Origin: Lachnospiraceae bacterium UBA1818
GTDB taxonomy: Bacteria; Bacillota; Clostridia; Lachnospirales; Lachnospiraceae
Length of the DNA stretch: 32,809 bases
Direction of reading: 5' to 3'
NCBI GenBank assembly: GCA_904419285.1
Contig: CAJFQZ010000024.1
Span: forward strand, 1-32,809
Positions 7,668 through 16,152 of this stretch are shown here, one piece after another. Below the pieces are notes generated by a model that worked only from the letters and a program-made list of their open reading frames with translations, made no database searches and was not told the DNA's origin. Numbering within the stretch: the first letter of the stretch is position 1; each line of letters begins with the position of its first letter. Made by a program: the position numbers and the translations under genes.

Positions 7668-8897
7668 TCAGCTGCGATAATCTGCATTGATATCAATATA
7701 GCCATGTGTCAGGTCGCAGCCCCATGCCGCAGCCTCTTCACTTCCCTCTTTGATATCGGCAATGGCAGTGACCTCCGGCTGGGAAAGGATTTCTGTTGCT
7801 TTTTCTTCGCTGTAGTCCACTGCGGTTCCATTTTCTATGATCTTCAGTTTTCCCGCTGTGCTCTCAAAATACAGATCTACTTTTTCCGGATCGAATTCAG
7901 CTCCTGAATATCCCATTGCACAGAGGATCCTGCCCCAGTTGGCATCATGGCCAGCGATCGCCGCCTTTGTAAGATTTGAGCAGACGATCGATTTCGCCAG
8001 GACTTTCGCCTGTTCCTTTGTGCGCGCGCCGATGATCTTCGCCTCGAATAAAGCTGTTGCTCCTTCCCCGTCACCTGCCATTTTCTTTGCAAGTGTTTCA
8101 TTTATATAATGGAGTGCCTCTTTAAACACCTCAAATTCCGGTGTGCCGAGTTTGATCTTTTCGTTTCCAGCCATGCCATTTGCCAGGACCAGCACCGTAT
8201 CGTTTGTAGATGTATCGCCGTCTACGGAAATCATGTTGTAAGTATCTTCCACATCACTGCTCAGCGCTGTCTGCAGTGCTTTTTTTGAAATCTTAGCGTC
8301 CGTAGTGATAAACGAAAGCATGGTGCACATATTCGGATGAATCATTCCTGAGCCTTTTGCCATTCCGCCGATGGTCACCTTTTTCCCGCCGATCTGGAAA
8401 CAGACGGCTGCTTCCTTTTTTCTCGTATCCGTAGTCATGATCGCTTTCGCAGCTTCTGTACCACTATTGAGATCGCTGTTTCTTGCAGCTGCAAGTTTTA
8501 CGATTCCCGCCTTGATCCTGTCCATTGGAAGCTGCATACCAATCACACCGGTGGACCCGATCAGCACTCCTTTTTCATCAATTCCGAGTACCCTGGCTGC
8601 TTCCTGCGCTGTCTCACGGCAGTAGCGCATTCCTTCCTCGCCCGTGCAGGCATTTGCAATACCCGAATTCACCACTACCGCCTGGGATTTCACCTTGCTT
8701 TCCACTACAGCTCTGTCCCATTTTACCGGCGCAGCCTTCACCACGTTCGTGGTAAATGTTCCTGCTGTTTTGCATGGCTTTTCACTATAAATAAGCGCCA
8801 TATCCGTACGTCCTTGATATTTGATCTCCGCTGCCGCGGCCGCTGCCTCAAACCCTTTGGCCGCTGTCACACCGCCTTTGATAATTTCCATTTTCAT
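7668..8897 (-). CDS. argJ: bifunctional ornithine acetyltransferase / N-acetylglutamate synthase
   Basis: ArgJ moves the acetyl group from N-acetylornithine to glutamate, recycling the acetyl group, and in many bacteria can also use acetyl-CoA. The 409-residue precursor has the self-cleavage site within KGSGMIHPNM-CTMLSF: cleavage is expected before Thr192, giving alpha and beta chains. Most relatives have Ala before this Thr; Cys is seen here. The start at 8897 (MKMEII) follows AAAGGA; an ATG two codons later is equally possible. A longer upstream frame runs into the GNAT gene and is not family sequence. Bracketing repeat arrays separate argJ from argB and the GNAT gene from argC. Confidence 0.94.
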   Translation of the reverse strand: MKMEIIKGGVTAAKGFEAAAAAAEIKYQGRTDMALIYSEKPCKTAGTFTTNVVKAAPVKWDRAVVESKVKSQAVVVNSGIANACTGEEGMRYCRETAQEAARVLGIDEKGVLIGSTGVIGMQLPMDRIKAGIVKLAAARNSDLNSGTEAAKAIMTTDTRKKEAAVCFQIGGKKVTIGGMAKGSGMIHPNMCTMLSFITTDAKISKKALQTALSSDVEDTYNMISVDGDTSTNDTVLVLANGMAGNEKIKLGTPEFEVFKEALHYINETLAKKMAGDGEGATALFEAKIIGARTKEQAKVLAKSIVCSNLTKAAIAGHDANWGRILCAMGYSGAEFDPEKVDLYFESTAGKLKIIENGTAVDYSEEKATEILSQPEVTAIADIKEGSEEAAAWGCDLTHGYIDINADYRS

Positions 8898-8970
8898 CCT
8901 GTCCTTTCCTGTACAGCACGCAGATCCCCGTCCGGAGATCTTATTGTAAGGCATAATGTTGTATGAATGC

Positions 8971-9417
8971 CTACTGTTCATTAAATGCCGTGATATTTTC
9001 TTCATTTAAAGTAAAATCATAATAATTCAGATCGAGCCGTTCCGTCCAGCCTATCGTATTCCAAAATGCATTTCCGATATCATTCTTTGTAAACGCGATC
9101 AAAGAAACTTTGTTGATATGCTCATCCTTAAGCGCCTTCATCGCATGGACAACCATATCCTTTCCAATTCCTCTGCGGCGGTACTGTTCATCCACACACA
9201 CATGGTACAGACATCCTCTTCTTCCATCGTGTCCGCAGAGAATGCTTCCAACGATTCTTCCATCTTCCTCTGCGACCACGCTGGTGGTTGGATTCCTCTT
9301 GAGGAAACGCTCCACCCCGTCTCTAGAATCATCTATGCTGCGAATGCCAAAACCCTTTATTTTTTTCCACAGCGCATATACTTCTTCATAATCATCGATC
9401 GTCATAACTCGTATCAT
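8971..9417 (-). CDS. GNAT-family N-acetyltransferase in the arginine cluster
   Basis: A 148-residue acetyl-CoA-dependent acetyltransferase. The core is visible: an EDGRIVGSIL strand, YHVCVDEQYRRRGIG (the acetyl-CoA pyrophosphate loop, motif A, Q/RxxGxG type) and a C-terminal NAFWNTIGW segment. The start at 9417 is chosen for the family-like MIRVMTIDDYEEV beginning and a GGAG 10 nt upstream. It sits between argC and argJ, 73 nt before argJ. A small stand-alone GNAT here could supply N-acetylglutamate (a short ArgA-like enzyme), but this rests on context alone; protein or metabolite acetylation is possible too. Confidence 0.85.
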   Translation of the reverse strand: MIRVMTIDDYEEVYALWKKIKGFGIRSIDDSRDGVERFLKRNPTTSVVAEEDGRIVGSILCGHDGRRGCLYHVCVDEQYRRRGIGKDMVVHAMKALKDEHINKVSLIAFTKNDIGNAFWNTIGWTERLDLNYYDFTLNEENITAFNEQ

Positions 9418-9470
9418 AATGTATTGTCTCCGTCCTGCCGCCTGTTCCTGCAGCAATTATTTTCAATTCA

Positions 9471-9571
9471 GGGACACCCCGTCCTTCATTTCGGGACACA
9501 GTGAACCGCAATTAGGGACACAGTGAATCGCAATTGGGGACGTAGTGAAACTGAACTTTACTACGTCCCCG
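9471..9571 (+). repeat. 22-bp repeat array ending in a palindrome, copy 2
   Basis: Three consecutive units of exactly 22 bp start GGGACAC at 9471, 9493 and 9515; the second and third differ at two positions only. A fourth unit beginning at 9536/9537 turns into a palindrome with 11-bp perfect arms (9536-9546 with 9560-9570, GGGGACGTAGT). The palindrome ends 2 bp before the argC stop codon on the opposite strand. Its sequence is nearly the reverse complement of copy 1 at 7543-7622, so the two copies form a large inverted pair around the GNAT and argJ genes. Confidence 0.85.
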
Positions 9572-9572
9572 A

Positions 9573-10613
9573 TTATGGAAACATAGGTACTAAATCCAGT
9601 CCCTCGCTCTCTTCAAGCCCGAACATCAGATTCATGTTCTGCACCGCCTGCCCTGCAGCGCCTTTCACCAGGTTGTCGATGGCGCCCATCATGATGATCC
9701 GGTTCGTCCTCGGATCGATCTTGAATCCGATATCCACGTAGTTGCTTCCTTCCACCCATTTTGTTTCCGGGCAGACATCCTGGTCGAGCACACGCACGAA
9801 CTTCTCTGAAGCGTAATATTTATCGTAAACAGCCTTAACGTCCTCCCAGCTTACGTCCTTTGTCAGCTTTGCATACTCTGTCGCAAGGATTCCTCTGTTC
9901 ATCGGTACCAGGTGGGGAGTGAAATTCAGAACGACTTTCTCTCCTGCGGCATATCCGAGCTGTTCTTCGATCTCCGGCGTATGCCTGTGGGTCGCGACAC
10001 CGTATGCCTTGATATTCTCGTTCACTTCGCAGAACAGATTCGGAAGCTTTGCGCCGCGTCCTGCTCCGGAGGTTCCTGATTTTGCATCGATGATCAATGT
10101 GCTCATGTCAATGAGCCCCTCTTTTGCCAGCGGGTATGCCGTCAGGATCGAACAGGTCGTATAGCATCCGGGATTGGCAACCAGCCTCGCCTTTCTGACG
10201 TCCTCTCTGTTGATCTCGCAAAGGCCGTAAACCGCTTCTTCTATAAACTGAGGCGCCTTGTGCTGGATCTTATACCACTCTTCATAAACTTTCACATCCT
10301 TGAGACGAAAATCCGCGCTCAGATCAATGATCTTCGTCTTTGAGAGGATTTCTTCATTTACAAGAGAAGCACACAGTCCCTGAGGTGTCGCCGTAAAGAT
10401 AACATCAACCTGGGAGGCCAGCTCTTCCATGTTGTCATCCATGCATACCGCGTCCACGATCTGAAACATATTCTGGTACACTTCTGCATATTTTCTATCG
10501 ATATAACTTCTCGACCCATACCATTTTATCTCTGCATCTTTATGCCCTGTCAATATCCGGACGAGCTCGCCGCCTGCATAGCCGGTAGCCCCGATAATTC
10601 CAGCTTTTATCAT
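9573..10613 (-). CDS. argC: N-acetyl-gamma-glutamyl-phosphate reductase
   Basis: ArgC reduces N-acetylglutamyl phosphate to the semialdehyde with NADPH. The 346-residue product shows the nucleotide-binding GATGYAG (8-14), the catalytic cysteine in ANPGCYTT (Cys150) and the HRHTPEIEEQL segment with the active-site histidine. The ATG at 10613 follows a GGAA-rich ribosome binding site. It is the first gene of the arginine operon, behind a promoter with ARG-box-like operators about 100 bp upstream. The repeat palindrome immediately after its stop codon could stabilise the mRNA or limit read-through into the GNAT gene. Confidence 0.96.
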   Translation of the reverse strand: MIKAGIIGATGYAGGELVRILTGHKDAEIKWYGSRSYIDRKYAEVYQNMFQIVDAVCMDDNMEELASQVDVIFTATPQGLCASLVNEEILSKTKIIDLSADFRLKDVKVYEEWYKIQHKAPQFIEEAVYGLCEINREDVRKARLVANPGCYTTCSILTAYPLAKEGLIDMSTLIIDAKSGTSGAGRGAKLPNLFCEVNENIKAYGVATHRHTPEIEEQLGYAAGEKVVLNFTPHLVPMNRGILATEYAKLTKDVSWEDVKAVYDKYYASEKFVRVLDQDVCPETKWVEGSNYVDIGFKIDPRTNRIIMMGAIDNLVKGAAGQAVQNMNLMFGLEESEGLDLVPMFP

Positions 10614-10709
10614 CTATCTTCCATTCCTTTCCAAATATATGTAAGCATTACATCTGATAATCATATACCACATCCTATGAGAAGTAAAGACTTTATCATA
10701 AATATTGCT

Positions 10710-10744
10710 TGCATAATAATACAACTTTTATGTATATTATGCAA
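10710..10744 (-). promoter_or_regulatory. argC promoter overlapped by two ARG-box-like sites
   Basis: Minus strand: -35 TTGCAT (10739-10744), 17-nt spacer, -10 TATTAT (10716-10721). Site 1 (10710-10723, TGCATAATAATACA on the plus strand) matches the ArgR consensus TGNATWWWWATNCA fully. Site 2 (10731-10743) has the same half-sites with a spacer one base shorter. The centres are about 21 bp apart, the usual spacing for ArgR hexamers, and both sites cover promoter elements, so repression by ArgR with arginine is expected. The rest of 10614-10709 is an AT-rich leader in which I see nothing further. Confidence 0.65.
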
Positions 10745-10796
10745 TAAAAATTTATATTTTTTCGCAAAAGGTTTGGAAACGGTCAGGCCGAAGGCA

Positions 10797-10878
10797 CTCT
10801 CTGCGCCGCAGCAAAGCCGTACCCTCTGCTGATAGATAAGGACAGTAAAACAGATAAGGACTCCTGAAGGGCAGAGAG
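10797..10878. other. GC-rich intergenic segment with a long-range inverted repeat
   Basis: Between the divergent argC and marR promoters lies a GC-rich stretch (about 10770-10888) with no ORF worth calling. CTCTCTGC (10797-10804) pairs perfectly with GCAGAGAG (10871-10878), enclosing 66 nt with a smaller CAGCA/TGCTG stem. It looks RNA-like but matches no riboswitch class I can name, and it lies upstream of the likely marR promoter, so it is not in that leader. Confidence 0.3.
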
Positions 10879-10888
10879 AAATCGCCCC

Positions 10889-10917
10889 TTGAATTCCAGT
10901 ATTTTCAGGTGTATACT
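10889..10917 (+). promoter_or_regulatory. promoter of the cysteine-rich MarR gene
   Basis: -35 TTGAAT (10889-10894), 17-nt spacer, -10 TATACT (10912-10917). This predicts a short leader of about 28 nt containing GGAG before the ATG at 10953. Confidence 0.6.
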
Positions 10918-10952
10918 TCTATTAAATATTTATTAATTAAGGAGTTAATAAA

Positions 10953-11417
10953 ATGAGCGATGAATTGAGAGAACAGTTTTTTACATCCATCCTTCATTTC
11001 CGGAAGCTGGAGTCCGCCCTTGCCAGTGAATGTGAAATGCAGATGAACGAGATGGTGATCCTTCACACGATTGCCGGGACCTGCTGCCGGGAATGTCCGT
11101 GCATGAATCTCGACGTCCCGAAGATCCAGAAAAAACTGCACATCTCCAAACCCGCTGTCTCCTACATACTGAATGCGCTTGAGAAAAAGAATTATATCAC
11201 CCGCGAGATCGATTCAAAAGACCGCAGAAAGGTTTCCATAAGCGCCACCCCCGAGGGAAGGGAGGCGGCCGAGAGATCCATGGCACATTACAATGAAATC
11301 TGGTCAGAGATCCTTGCGCAGTTTGGAGAGGATAATATGCGTCAGCTCATCGAACTGCTCCACTGCCTTGATGAGCTCTATGATTCAGCACAAAAAAAGC
11401 TGTCCACAGAAAATTGA
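10953..11417 (+). CDS. MarR-family regulator with a cysteine cluster
   Basis: A 154-residue winged-helix regulator. The HTH is at about 56-78 (IQKKLHISKPAVSYILNALEKKNYI) and the wing at 80-98 (DSKDRRKVSISATPEG). Just before the HTH is a compact cysteine group, Cys44, Cys45, Cys48 and Cys50 (TCCRECPC), plus Cys27. Such a group is unusual for MarR proteins and suggests redox, electrophile or metal sensing (inference). The ATG follows GGAG at 9 nt. It stands alone, divergent from argC and convergent with clpC, and its 3' end contains part of the clpC terminator. Confidence 0.88.
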   Translation: MSDELREQFFTSILHFRKLESALASECEMQMNEMVILHTIAGTCCRECPCMNLDVPKIQKKLHISKPAVSYILNALEKKNYITREIDSKDRRKVSISATPEGREAAERSMAHYNEIWSEILAQFGEDNMRQLIELLHCLDELYDSAQKKLSTEN

Positions 11418-11499
11418 TCCTGAACCGCTTCCCCTACAGGACTTTTCTATCTCATCCTTGTCCCCTATGGGAAGCGTCCGGTCATTCTGTGGACAGCTT
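11392..11499 (-). terminator. clpC terminator, nested hairpin overlapping the marR 3' end
   Basis: A 15-bp perfect inverted repeat (11397-11411 with 11485-11499, AAGCTGTCCACAGAA and complement) encloses a second stem CGCTTCCC/GGGAAGCG (11426-11433 with 11469-11476) and an inner GGAC/GTCC stem. On the minus strand the outer stem is followed by seven U (11392-11398). It should end the clpC transcript, and on the plus strand it is followed by a looser T-rich stretch. The last seven codons of marR lie inside the structure. Confidence 0.7.
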
Positions 11500-11620
11500 A
11501 TTCATTTTCTATTTTTCAATTTCCGGGCTGACTATTTCAGCCCGGTATCAGACTTTCCCGGCCGGCTATTTCTATTTCTTTCAGACATGACCAGGGTTCC
11601 AGCCACATCATCCTGCCGGA

Positions 11621-14089
11621 TCACGCCAGTGACGGTTCTTCTTTCCTCTCCTCCTTCCTCCTGACTTTCACCTGAACCTTTTCCTCGCTGCCGGTCACGA
11701 TCAGCTCATCCTGGTCCGACGGACTCTCCGCGAGTATCTCATCCGCGACGGCGTTCTGCAGCATGGACTGAATCGTTCTCTTAAGCGGTCTGGCGCCAAA
11801 TGCCGGATCATAGCCTTTCTCTGCCATAAGCTCTACCGCACTGTCCTCCACGTTCAGCCGGATTCCCTGCTTCCGCATTCTGGCCGTCAGTTTTTCGACC
11901 TGAAGATATGCGATCCTGCGCACATCTTCCTGCTTCAGCGGATGGAATACAATGACCTCATCCAAGCGGTTGATAAACTCCGGACGGAAGGTCATTTTTA
12001 CAGCTTCCATCACACGGTTCTTTATATTCTGTTCCCGGCGTTCTTCCTCACTCTCTTCATTTCTTGCAAATCCGAGGGAGCTTTTTCCGGTGATCTCCCG
12101 CGCTCCGATGTTGGATGTCATAACGATGATGGTATTTTTAAAGCTCACTGTCCGTCCCTGGGCGTCTGTGAGATGTCCGTCATCCAGGATCTGAAGGAGT
12201 GTATTCCATACATCCGGATGCGCTTTCTCGATCTCATCAAAGAGGATAATGCTGTATGGTTTTCTCCTCACCATCTCCGTGAGCTGTCCGCCTTCGTCAT
12301 AGCCTACATATCCCGGTGGGGATCCGATCAGCTTGGAGACGGTATACTGCTCCATATATTCAGACATATCAAGACGGATCATGGCATTCTCGTCGTTGAA
12401 CATCACATATGCCATCGCTCTGCAGAGTTCCGTCTTTCCCACTCCCGTAGGGCCGAGGAACAGGAAGGAGCCGATGGGCCGGTCCGGATCCGCAACGCCG
12501 GTACGTCCTCTCCGGATCGCCCTTGCCACTGCTGACACTGCGTCATCCTGGCCGATCACACGCCTGTGCAGTTCTTCCTCCAGAGTGCGCAGCCGTTTAT
12601 TCTCATCCTCCGTGAGCATGGTAACCGGAATTTTTGTCCATGCAGAGACTACTTCCGCAATATCTTCCGCATTTACAGCGCTGCACTGTTCTTTCTTCCA
12701 CTTCTCCTGCTCCTCGGCAAGTTCTGTCTTCAGCTCATTCTGCCTGTCCCGTAAGACAGCTGCCTTCTCATACTCCTGAGTATCTGCCGCCTTCTTCTTT
12801 TCTTTCTCGATCTCCTGGATCTCATTCTCCATTCGAAGAAGATAAGGCGGCGTGCTCATACCTCTCGTCTTGATCCTGGAGGCCGCTTCATCCATCAGAT
12901 CCACTGCCTTATCCGGAAGAAAACGGTCCTGAATATACCGGTCGGACAGTTCTACTGCCGCCCTTACCGCCTCATCCGTGATCGTAAGTCCATGGAACTC
13001 TTCATATCTTCCCTTAAGTCCCATCAGAATGCTGACTGCATCCTCCCTGTCAGGTTCTTCCACTGTCACGGGCTGGAATCTCCGTTCAAATGCCGCATCC
13101 TTCTCAATGTATCTCCGATACTCCTTGAGCGTTGTCGCTCCGATCACCTGCAGACCTCCTCTTGCAAGGACAGGCTTCAGAATATTGGCGGCATCCATTG
13201 TCTCACTCGCACCTGCGCCGGCGCCCATGATCATATGAAGCTCATCGATAAACAGGATCACATTCCCTTCCTTCTCCGCCTCTTCCAGGAAATCCTTCAT
13301 CCTTTCCTCAAAGTCGCCGCGGAATCTTGCTCCTGAAAGCATTCCTACCAGGTCGAGAGAAACGATCCTTCTGTTTTTCAGGCTGGCGGGAACTCGGCCT
13401 TCAGCGATCCTCTGTGCCAGGCCTTCCACAACCGCAGTCTTTCCCACTCCCGGCTCACCAGTAAGCACCGGATTATTCTTGGTCCTCCTGGAAAGGATCT
13501 GGATCAGCCGTTCGATCACATCTTCCCGTCCGATCATCGGATCATAAACTCCTTCCCTCGCCTTCTCAGTCACATCTGTACCGAACTTTTCCAGTACCTT
13601 TTCCTCTTCTTCCTCCTCGTCCTGCGCCTCTGCCGATTCCGGAAGCACCGGGGCAGCCCCGCTGCCCAGATCACGGCGGATCTCTTCCGGATCAGCCTTC
13701 AGAGACAGGAGCAGCTGAGATGCCGCGCAGTCCCCGGAATCCAGGATTCCCCTGAGCAGATCCTCAGGCTCCAGGTTCTCATGTCCCTGAGCCTTGGAAC
13801 GGCTTTCCGCAAGGTGAAGGACTTCCTCCACCTCCCGGGAAACCTGGATCCCGTGATAATCTCCTCCGGCACTGGCGTCAAAATCATATTGGCGCAGATA
13901 CTCTTCGATCAGTTCCCTGCTCAGTCCGTTTCTCCTAAGCGCGCGTCCTGCCGCGCCCTGATCCTGGGAGAGCGCCCAGAGCAGATGCTCACTGCCGATA
14001 AAGCTGTGCCCCATATAGGAGACAAAGCGGAGCGCCGACTGATAAACTTTCATCATTCGTTTTCCAAACAGATTCAGATTAATTTCCAT
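11621..14089 (-). CDS. clpC: ClpC-type AAA+ unfoldase of the Clp protease
   Basis: ClpC unfolds proteins and feeds them to ClpP in the cytoplasm. The 822-residue product has the N-terminal Clp repeat domain (about 5-145), an acidic linker (154-165), ATPase domain 1 with Walker A GEPGVGKT (211-218) and Walker B VILFIDE (277-283), a coiled-coil/UVR middle domain (about 415-470), and ATPase domain 2 with Walker A GPTGVGKT (546-553) and Walker B IILFDE (614-619). The LGF loop needed to dock ClpP is present at 672-674, so it should be a protease partner rather than a stand-alone disaggregase. It overlaps the upstream mcsA-like gene by 11 nt. A separate ATPase-only role is unlikely. Confidence 0.95.
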   Translation of the reverse strand: MEINLNLFGKRMMKVYQSALRFVSYMGHSFIGSEHLLWALSQDQGAAGRALRRNGLSRELIEEYLRQYDFDASAGGDYHGIQVSREVEEVLHLAESRSKAQGHENLEPEDLLRGILDSGDCAASQLLLSLKADPEEIRRDLGSGAAPVLPESAEAQDEEEEEEKVLEKFGTDVTEKAREGVYDPMIGREDVIERLIQILSRRTKNNPVLTGEPGVGKTAVVEGLAQRIAEGRVPASLKNRRIVSLDLVGMLSGARFRGDFEERMKDFLEEAEKEGNVILFIDELHMIMGAGAGASETMDAANILKPVLARGGLQVIGATTLKEYRRYIEKDAAFERRFQPVTVEEPDREDAVSILMGLKGRYEEFHGLTITDEAVRAAVELSDRYIQDRFLPDKAVDLMDEAASRIKTRGMSTPPYLLRMENEIQEIEKEKKKAADTQEYEKAAVLRDRQNELKTELAEEQEKWKKEQCSAVNAEDIAEVVSAWTKIPVTMLTEDENKRLRTLEEELHRRVIGQDDAVSAVARAIRRGRTGVADPDRPIGSFLFLGPTGVGKTELCRAMAYVMFNDENAMIRLDMSEYMEQYTVSKLIGSPPGYVGYDEGGQLTEMVRRKPYSIILFDEIEKAHPDVWNTLLQILDDGHLTDAQGRTVSFKNTIIVMTSNIGAREITGKSSLGFARNEESEEERREQNIKNRVMEAVKMTFRPEFINRLDEVIVFHPLKQEDVRRIAYLQVEKLTARMRKQGIRLNVEDSAVELMAEKGYDPAFGARPLKRTIQSMLQNAVADEILAESPSDQDELIVTGSEEKVQVKVRRKEERKEEPSLA

Positions 14090-14447
14090 GGGTGCATACC
14101 TCCTTCTCTATTGTTGCGATATCATCCCTGATCTTTGCCGCCTCCTCGTAGTTTTCCCTCTCTGCCGCCTCTGCAAGGCGCACCCGGAGGGCGGCCAGCT
14201 TTCTCCTTTTCACCAGCCCGTCAACCGCAGTCTCCGGAAACGCACGGTCTCCGAGTCTCCGCGGTTCTCTCTTGCCCGGCCACCACCCGGTATACTTTTT
14301 AAAAGCCTCCGCCTGCCCGGATGATACTGCTCTCTGCCACATCTTCTGCAGGCATTCATTACAAACTGGAATCTGATAGACAGTTCCCATCCAGTTTATA
14401 TAAAACACTTTGTCCGTTTTATCTTTGTTACAGAACTGACACGTCAT
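14079..14447 (-). CDS. McsA-like zinc-finger / UVR-motif protein
   Basis: A 122-residue protein with two CxxC pairs (Cys3/Cys6 and Cys29/Cys32) that should bind zinc, and a C-terminal UVR motif (about 82-116, including RENYEEAAKIRDDI). This is the layout of McsA, the activator of the arginine kinase McsB and adaptor of ClpC. The ATG at 14447 is chosen because GAGGTG lies 7 nt upstream; a TTG two codons earlier is possible. It overlaps clpC. Neither mcsB nor ctsR is next to it, unlike the Bacillus operon, so it may serve as a direct ClpC adaptor. Confidence 0.8.
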   Translation of the reverse strand: MTCQFCNKDKTDKVFYINWMGTVYQIPVCNECLQKMWQRAVSSGQAEAFKKYTGWWPGKREPRRLGDRAFPETAVDGLVKRRKLAALRVRLAEAAERENYEEAAKIRDDIATIEKEVCTHGN

Positions 14448-14506
14448 GATCAATCACCTCTCATATACTATAATATCGCCGGACACAGCCCGACGTTATT
14501 CAAAAG

Positions 14507-14556
14507 CTTAATAGTTAAGTTTTTAATAATATAGAACAAAATTGTTCAAATGTCAA
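14507..14556 (-). promoter_or_regulatory. mcsA-clpC promoter with two palindromes
   Basis: Minus strand: consensus -35 TTGACA (14551-14556), 17-nt spacer, -10 TATATT (14528-14533). A 14-bp palindrome GAACAA-AA-TTGTTC (14534-14547) fills the spacer, and a 13-bp palindrome CTTAA-TAG-TTAAG (14507-14519) lies around the start of transcription. Both are placed like repressor operators. Neither matches the CtsR heptad repeat or the CIRCE element. The rest of 14448-14506 shows nothing I can name. Confidence 0.6.
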
Positions 14557-14595
14557 TATTTTGAGGATTTTTCACATCGCTTTCACAAAATATTG

Positions 14596-14648
14596 AAAAA
14601 AGCGGTATGCCGAAACATCCTGCCTCCTGCAGTGTTCCGGCATACCGC
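14596..14648 (-). terminator. proA terminator
   Basis: Perfect 11-bp arms GCGGTATGCCG (14602-14612) and complement (14638-14648), extended by four pairs after one mismatch. On the minus strand six U follow (14596-14601). It lies about 100 bp after the proA stop. The remaining bases up to 14753 hold no gene. Confidence 0.85.
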
Positions 14649-14753
14649 CGTCTTTTCTCACTTTATTCTTTTTCAGTTACAGGAAACCAGTTCCACGGTT
14701 ACCGCTCCGCTGCTTTTTCCCTGACAAATCGCAGAGGCATCCTGCCGTTGCTT

Positions 14754-16004
14754 CTATTTTCTGATCTGACCGTTTCCGAAAATGATATATTTCGTCGTGG
14801 TCAGAGCCTCAAGCCCCATCGGACCTCTGGCATGGAGCTTCTGTGTGCTGATTCCGATCTCCGCGCCGAATCCGAACTCGAATCCGTCGGTAAATCTTGT
14901 TGATGCGTTCACATACACTGCTGCCGCATCGATCTCATCCTGGAACTTCAGGGCATTATTATAGTCCCTCGTAATGATCGACTCAGAGTGTCCTGTATTA
15001 TATTTATTGATATGGGCGATCGCCTCATCGATCGAGTCTACGATCTTCACGGAGATGATGGCATCCAGATATTCTGTTCCCCAGTCTTCCTCCGTCGCAG
15101 GTACGATCTCCGTACTGATGGCGCGGGCGCGCTCATCACCCCGGATTTCTACGTTATGTGCTTTCAGCTTGGTCACGATGCGCGGAAGAGCCTCAGGAGC
15201 CGCCTCCGAATGGATGACAAGAGACTCGCACGCATTGCACACACCCATGCGCTGCGTCTTGGCATTCTCAACGATATCCGCCGCCATCGCCACATCGGCG
15301 GATGCGTCCACATAGACGTGACAGTTTCCTGTTCCGGTCTCGATCACAGGCACTGTACTGTTCTGGACCACATTTGCGATCAGCCCCGCTCCTCCTCTGG
15401 GGATCAGGACATCGATCAGCCCGTGCATTTTCATCATCTCATTGACAACCTCCCGGCTCGTATCCTCCACCAGAAGGATCAGATCCTGGGAAAGCTTCTC
15501 TTTCCTGAGGCCCGCTTTCACTGCGCGCACGATCGCCTGATTAGAATGGATCGCATCGCTGCCGCCTCGCAGGATCGACGCATTTCCCGTCTTAAAGCAG
15601 AGTCCGAAGGCATCGGCGGTGACGTTCGGACGTGATTCGTAGATAATGCCTACCACGCCCAGAGGAACTCTCTTCTTGCCGATCCGAAGGCCATTGGGAC
15701 GTGTCTTCATATAAAGTACCTCACCGATCGGGTCATCCAGAGCGGCAATCTGCCTGAGTCCCTCCGCCATATCCGCGATCCTCTTCTCCGAAAGTGCAAG
15801 CCGGTCGATCAGAGACTGCTTCGTCCCCTTCGTCTGTGCGGCCTCCACATCCTTTCTGTTTTCCTCAAGGATCATCTCCTGCTGTGCAAGCAGCTCGTCA
15901 GCGACTGCGAGCAGGCCTCTGTTCTTCGCCTCAGTCCCAAGCTTCGCCGCATCCGTTGAAGCATTCTTTGCAAGTCTTGCAAGCATTTCCATATAACTTT
16001 CCAT
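14754..16004 (-). CDS. proA: gamma-glutamyl phosphate reductase
   Basis: ProA reduces gamma-glutamyl phosphate to glutamate semialdehyde with NADPH, the second step of proline synthesis. The 416-residue length is standard. Visible are the nucleotide-binding [18 protein letters not shown] (116-133), the catalytic cysteine in GVCNACE (Cys256) and the C-terminal [24 protein letters not shown] signature. The partner proB (glutamate 5-kinase) is normally adjacent upstream but is not found here; upstream is a decayed gene instead. proA has its own terminator and appears to be transcribed alone. Confidence 0.96.
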   Translation of the reverse strand: MESYMEMLARLAKNASTDAAKLGTEAKNRGLLAVADELLAQQEMILEENRKDVEAAQTKGTKQSLIDRLALSEKRIADMAEGLRQIAALDDPIGEVLYMKTRPNGLRIGKKRVPLGVVGIIYESRPNVTADAFGLCFKTGNASILRGGSDAIHSNQAIVRAVKAGLRKEKLSQDLILLVEDTSREVVNEMMKMHGLIDVLIPRGGAGLIANVVQNSTVPVIETGTGNCHVYVDASADVAMAADIVENAKTQRMGVCNACESLVIHSEAAPEALPRIVTKLKAHNVEIRGDERARAISTEIVPATEEDWGTEYLDAIISVKIVDSIDEAIAHINKYNTGHSESIITRDYNNALKFQDEIDAAAVYVNASTRFTDGFEFGFGAEIGISTQKLHARGPMGLEALTTTKYIIFGNGQIRK

Positions 16005-16152
16005 GTTGTGAACTCCTTTCCCGATCCGTCATATATTTATTTTCCTGATATTCTCACAGGATATTAGCCTCTGCCTTATCTTGCTGTACTGTTTCCGGAT
16101 TCGCTGTCACCTATTATATCATTATTTTGTGAAATCTTCATTATCAGATGAC

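Noticed and set aside
7471-9571. CRISPR array from the regularly spaced 22-bp repeats
   Set aside because: The units are contiguous, with no spacers between them, they number only three or four, and no cas genes are present.
10760-10880. Riboswitch candidate: CCGAAGG and GCAAAGCC segments recall glycine and c-di-GMP-I aptamers
   Set aside because: The conserved cores are not complete in either orientation, and a good promoter (10889-10917) lies downstream of it, so it would not be in the marR leader.
11525-11560. Stem CCGGGCTGA/TCAGCCCGG after clpC as the main terminator
   Set aside because: The 9-bp stem is real but neither strand has a U run after it; the structure at 11392-11499 is the better candidate.
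14534-14547. GAACAA-AA-TTGTTC as a LexA box
   Set aside because: The Gram-positive LexA site has GAAC and GTTC four bases apart; here they are six apart.
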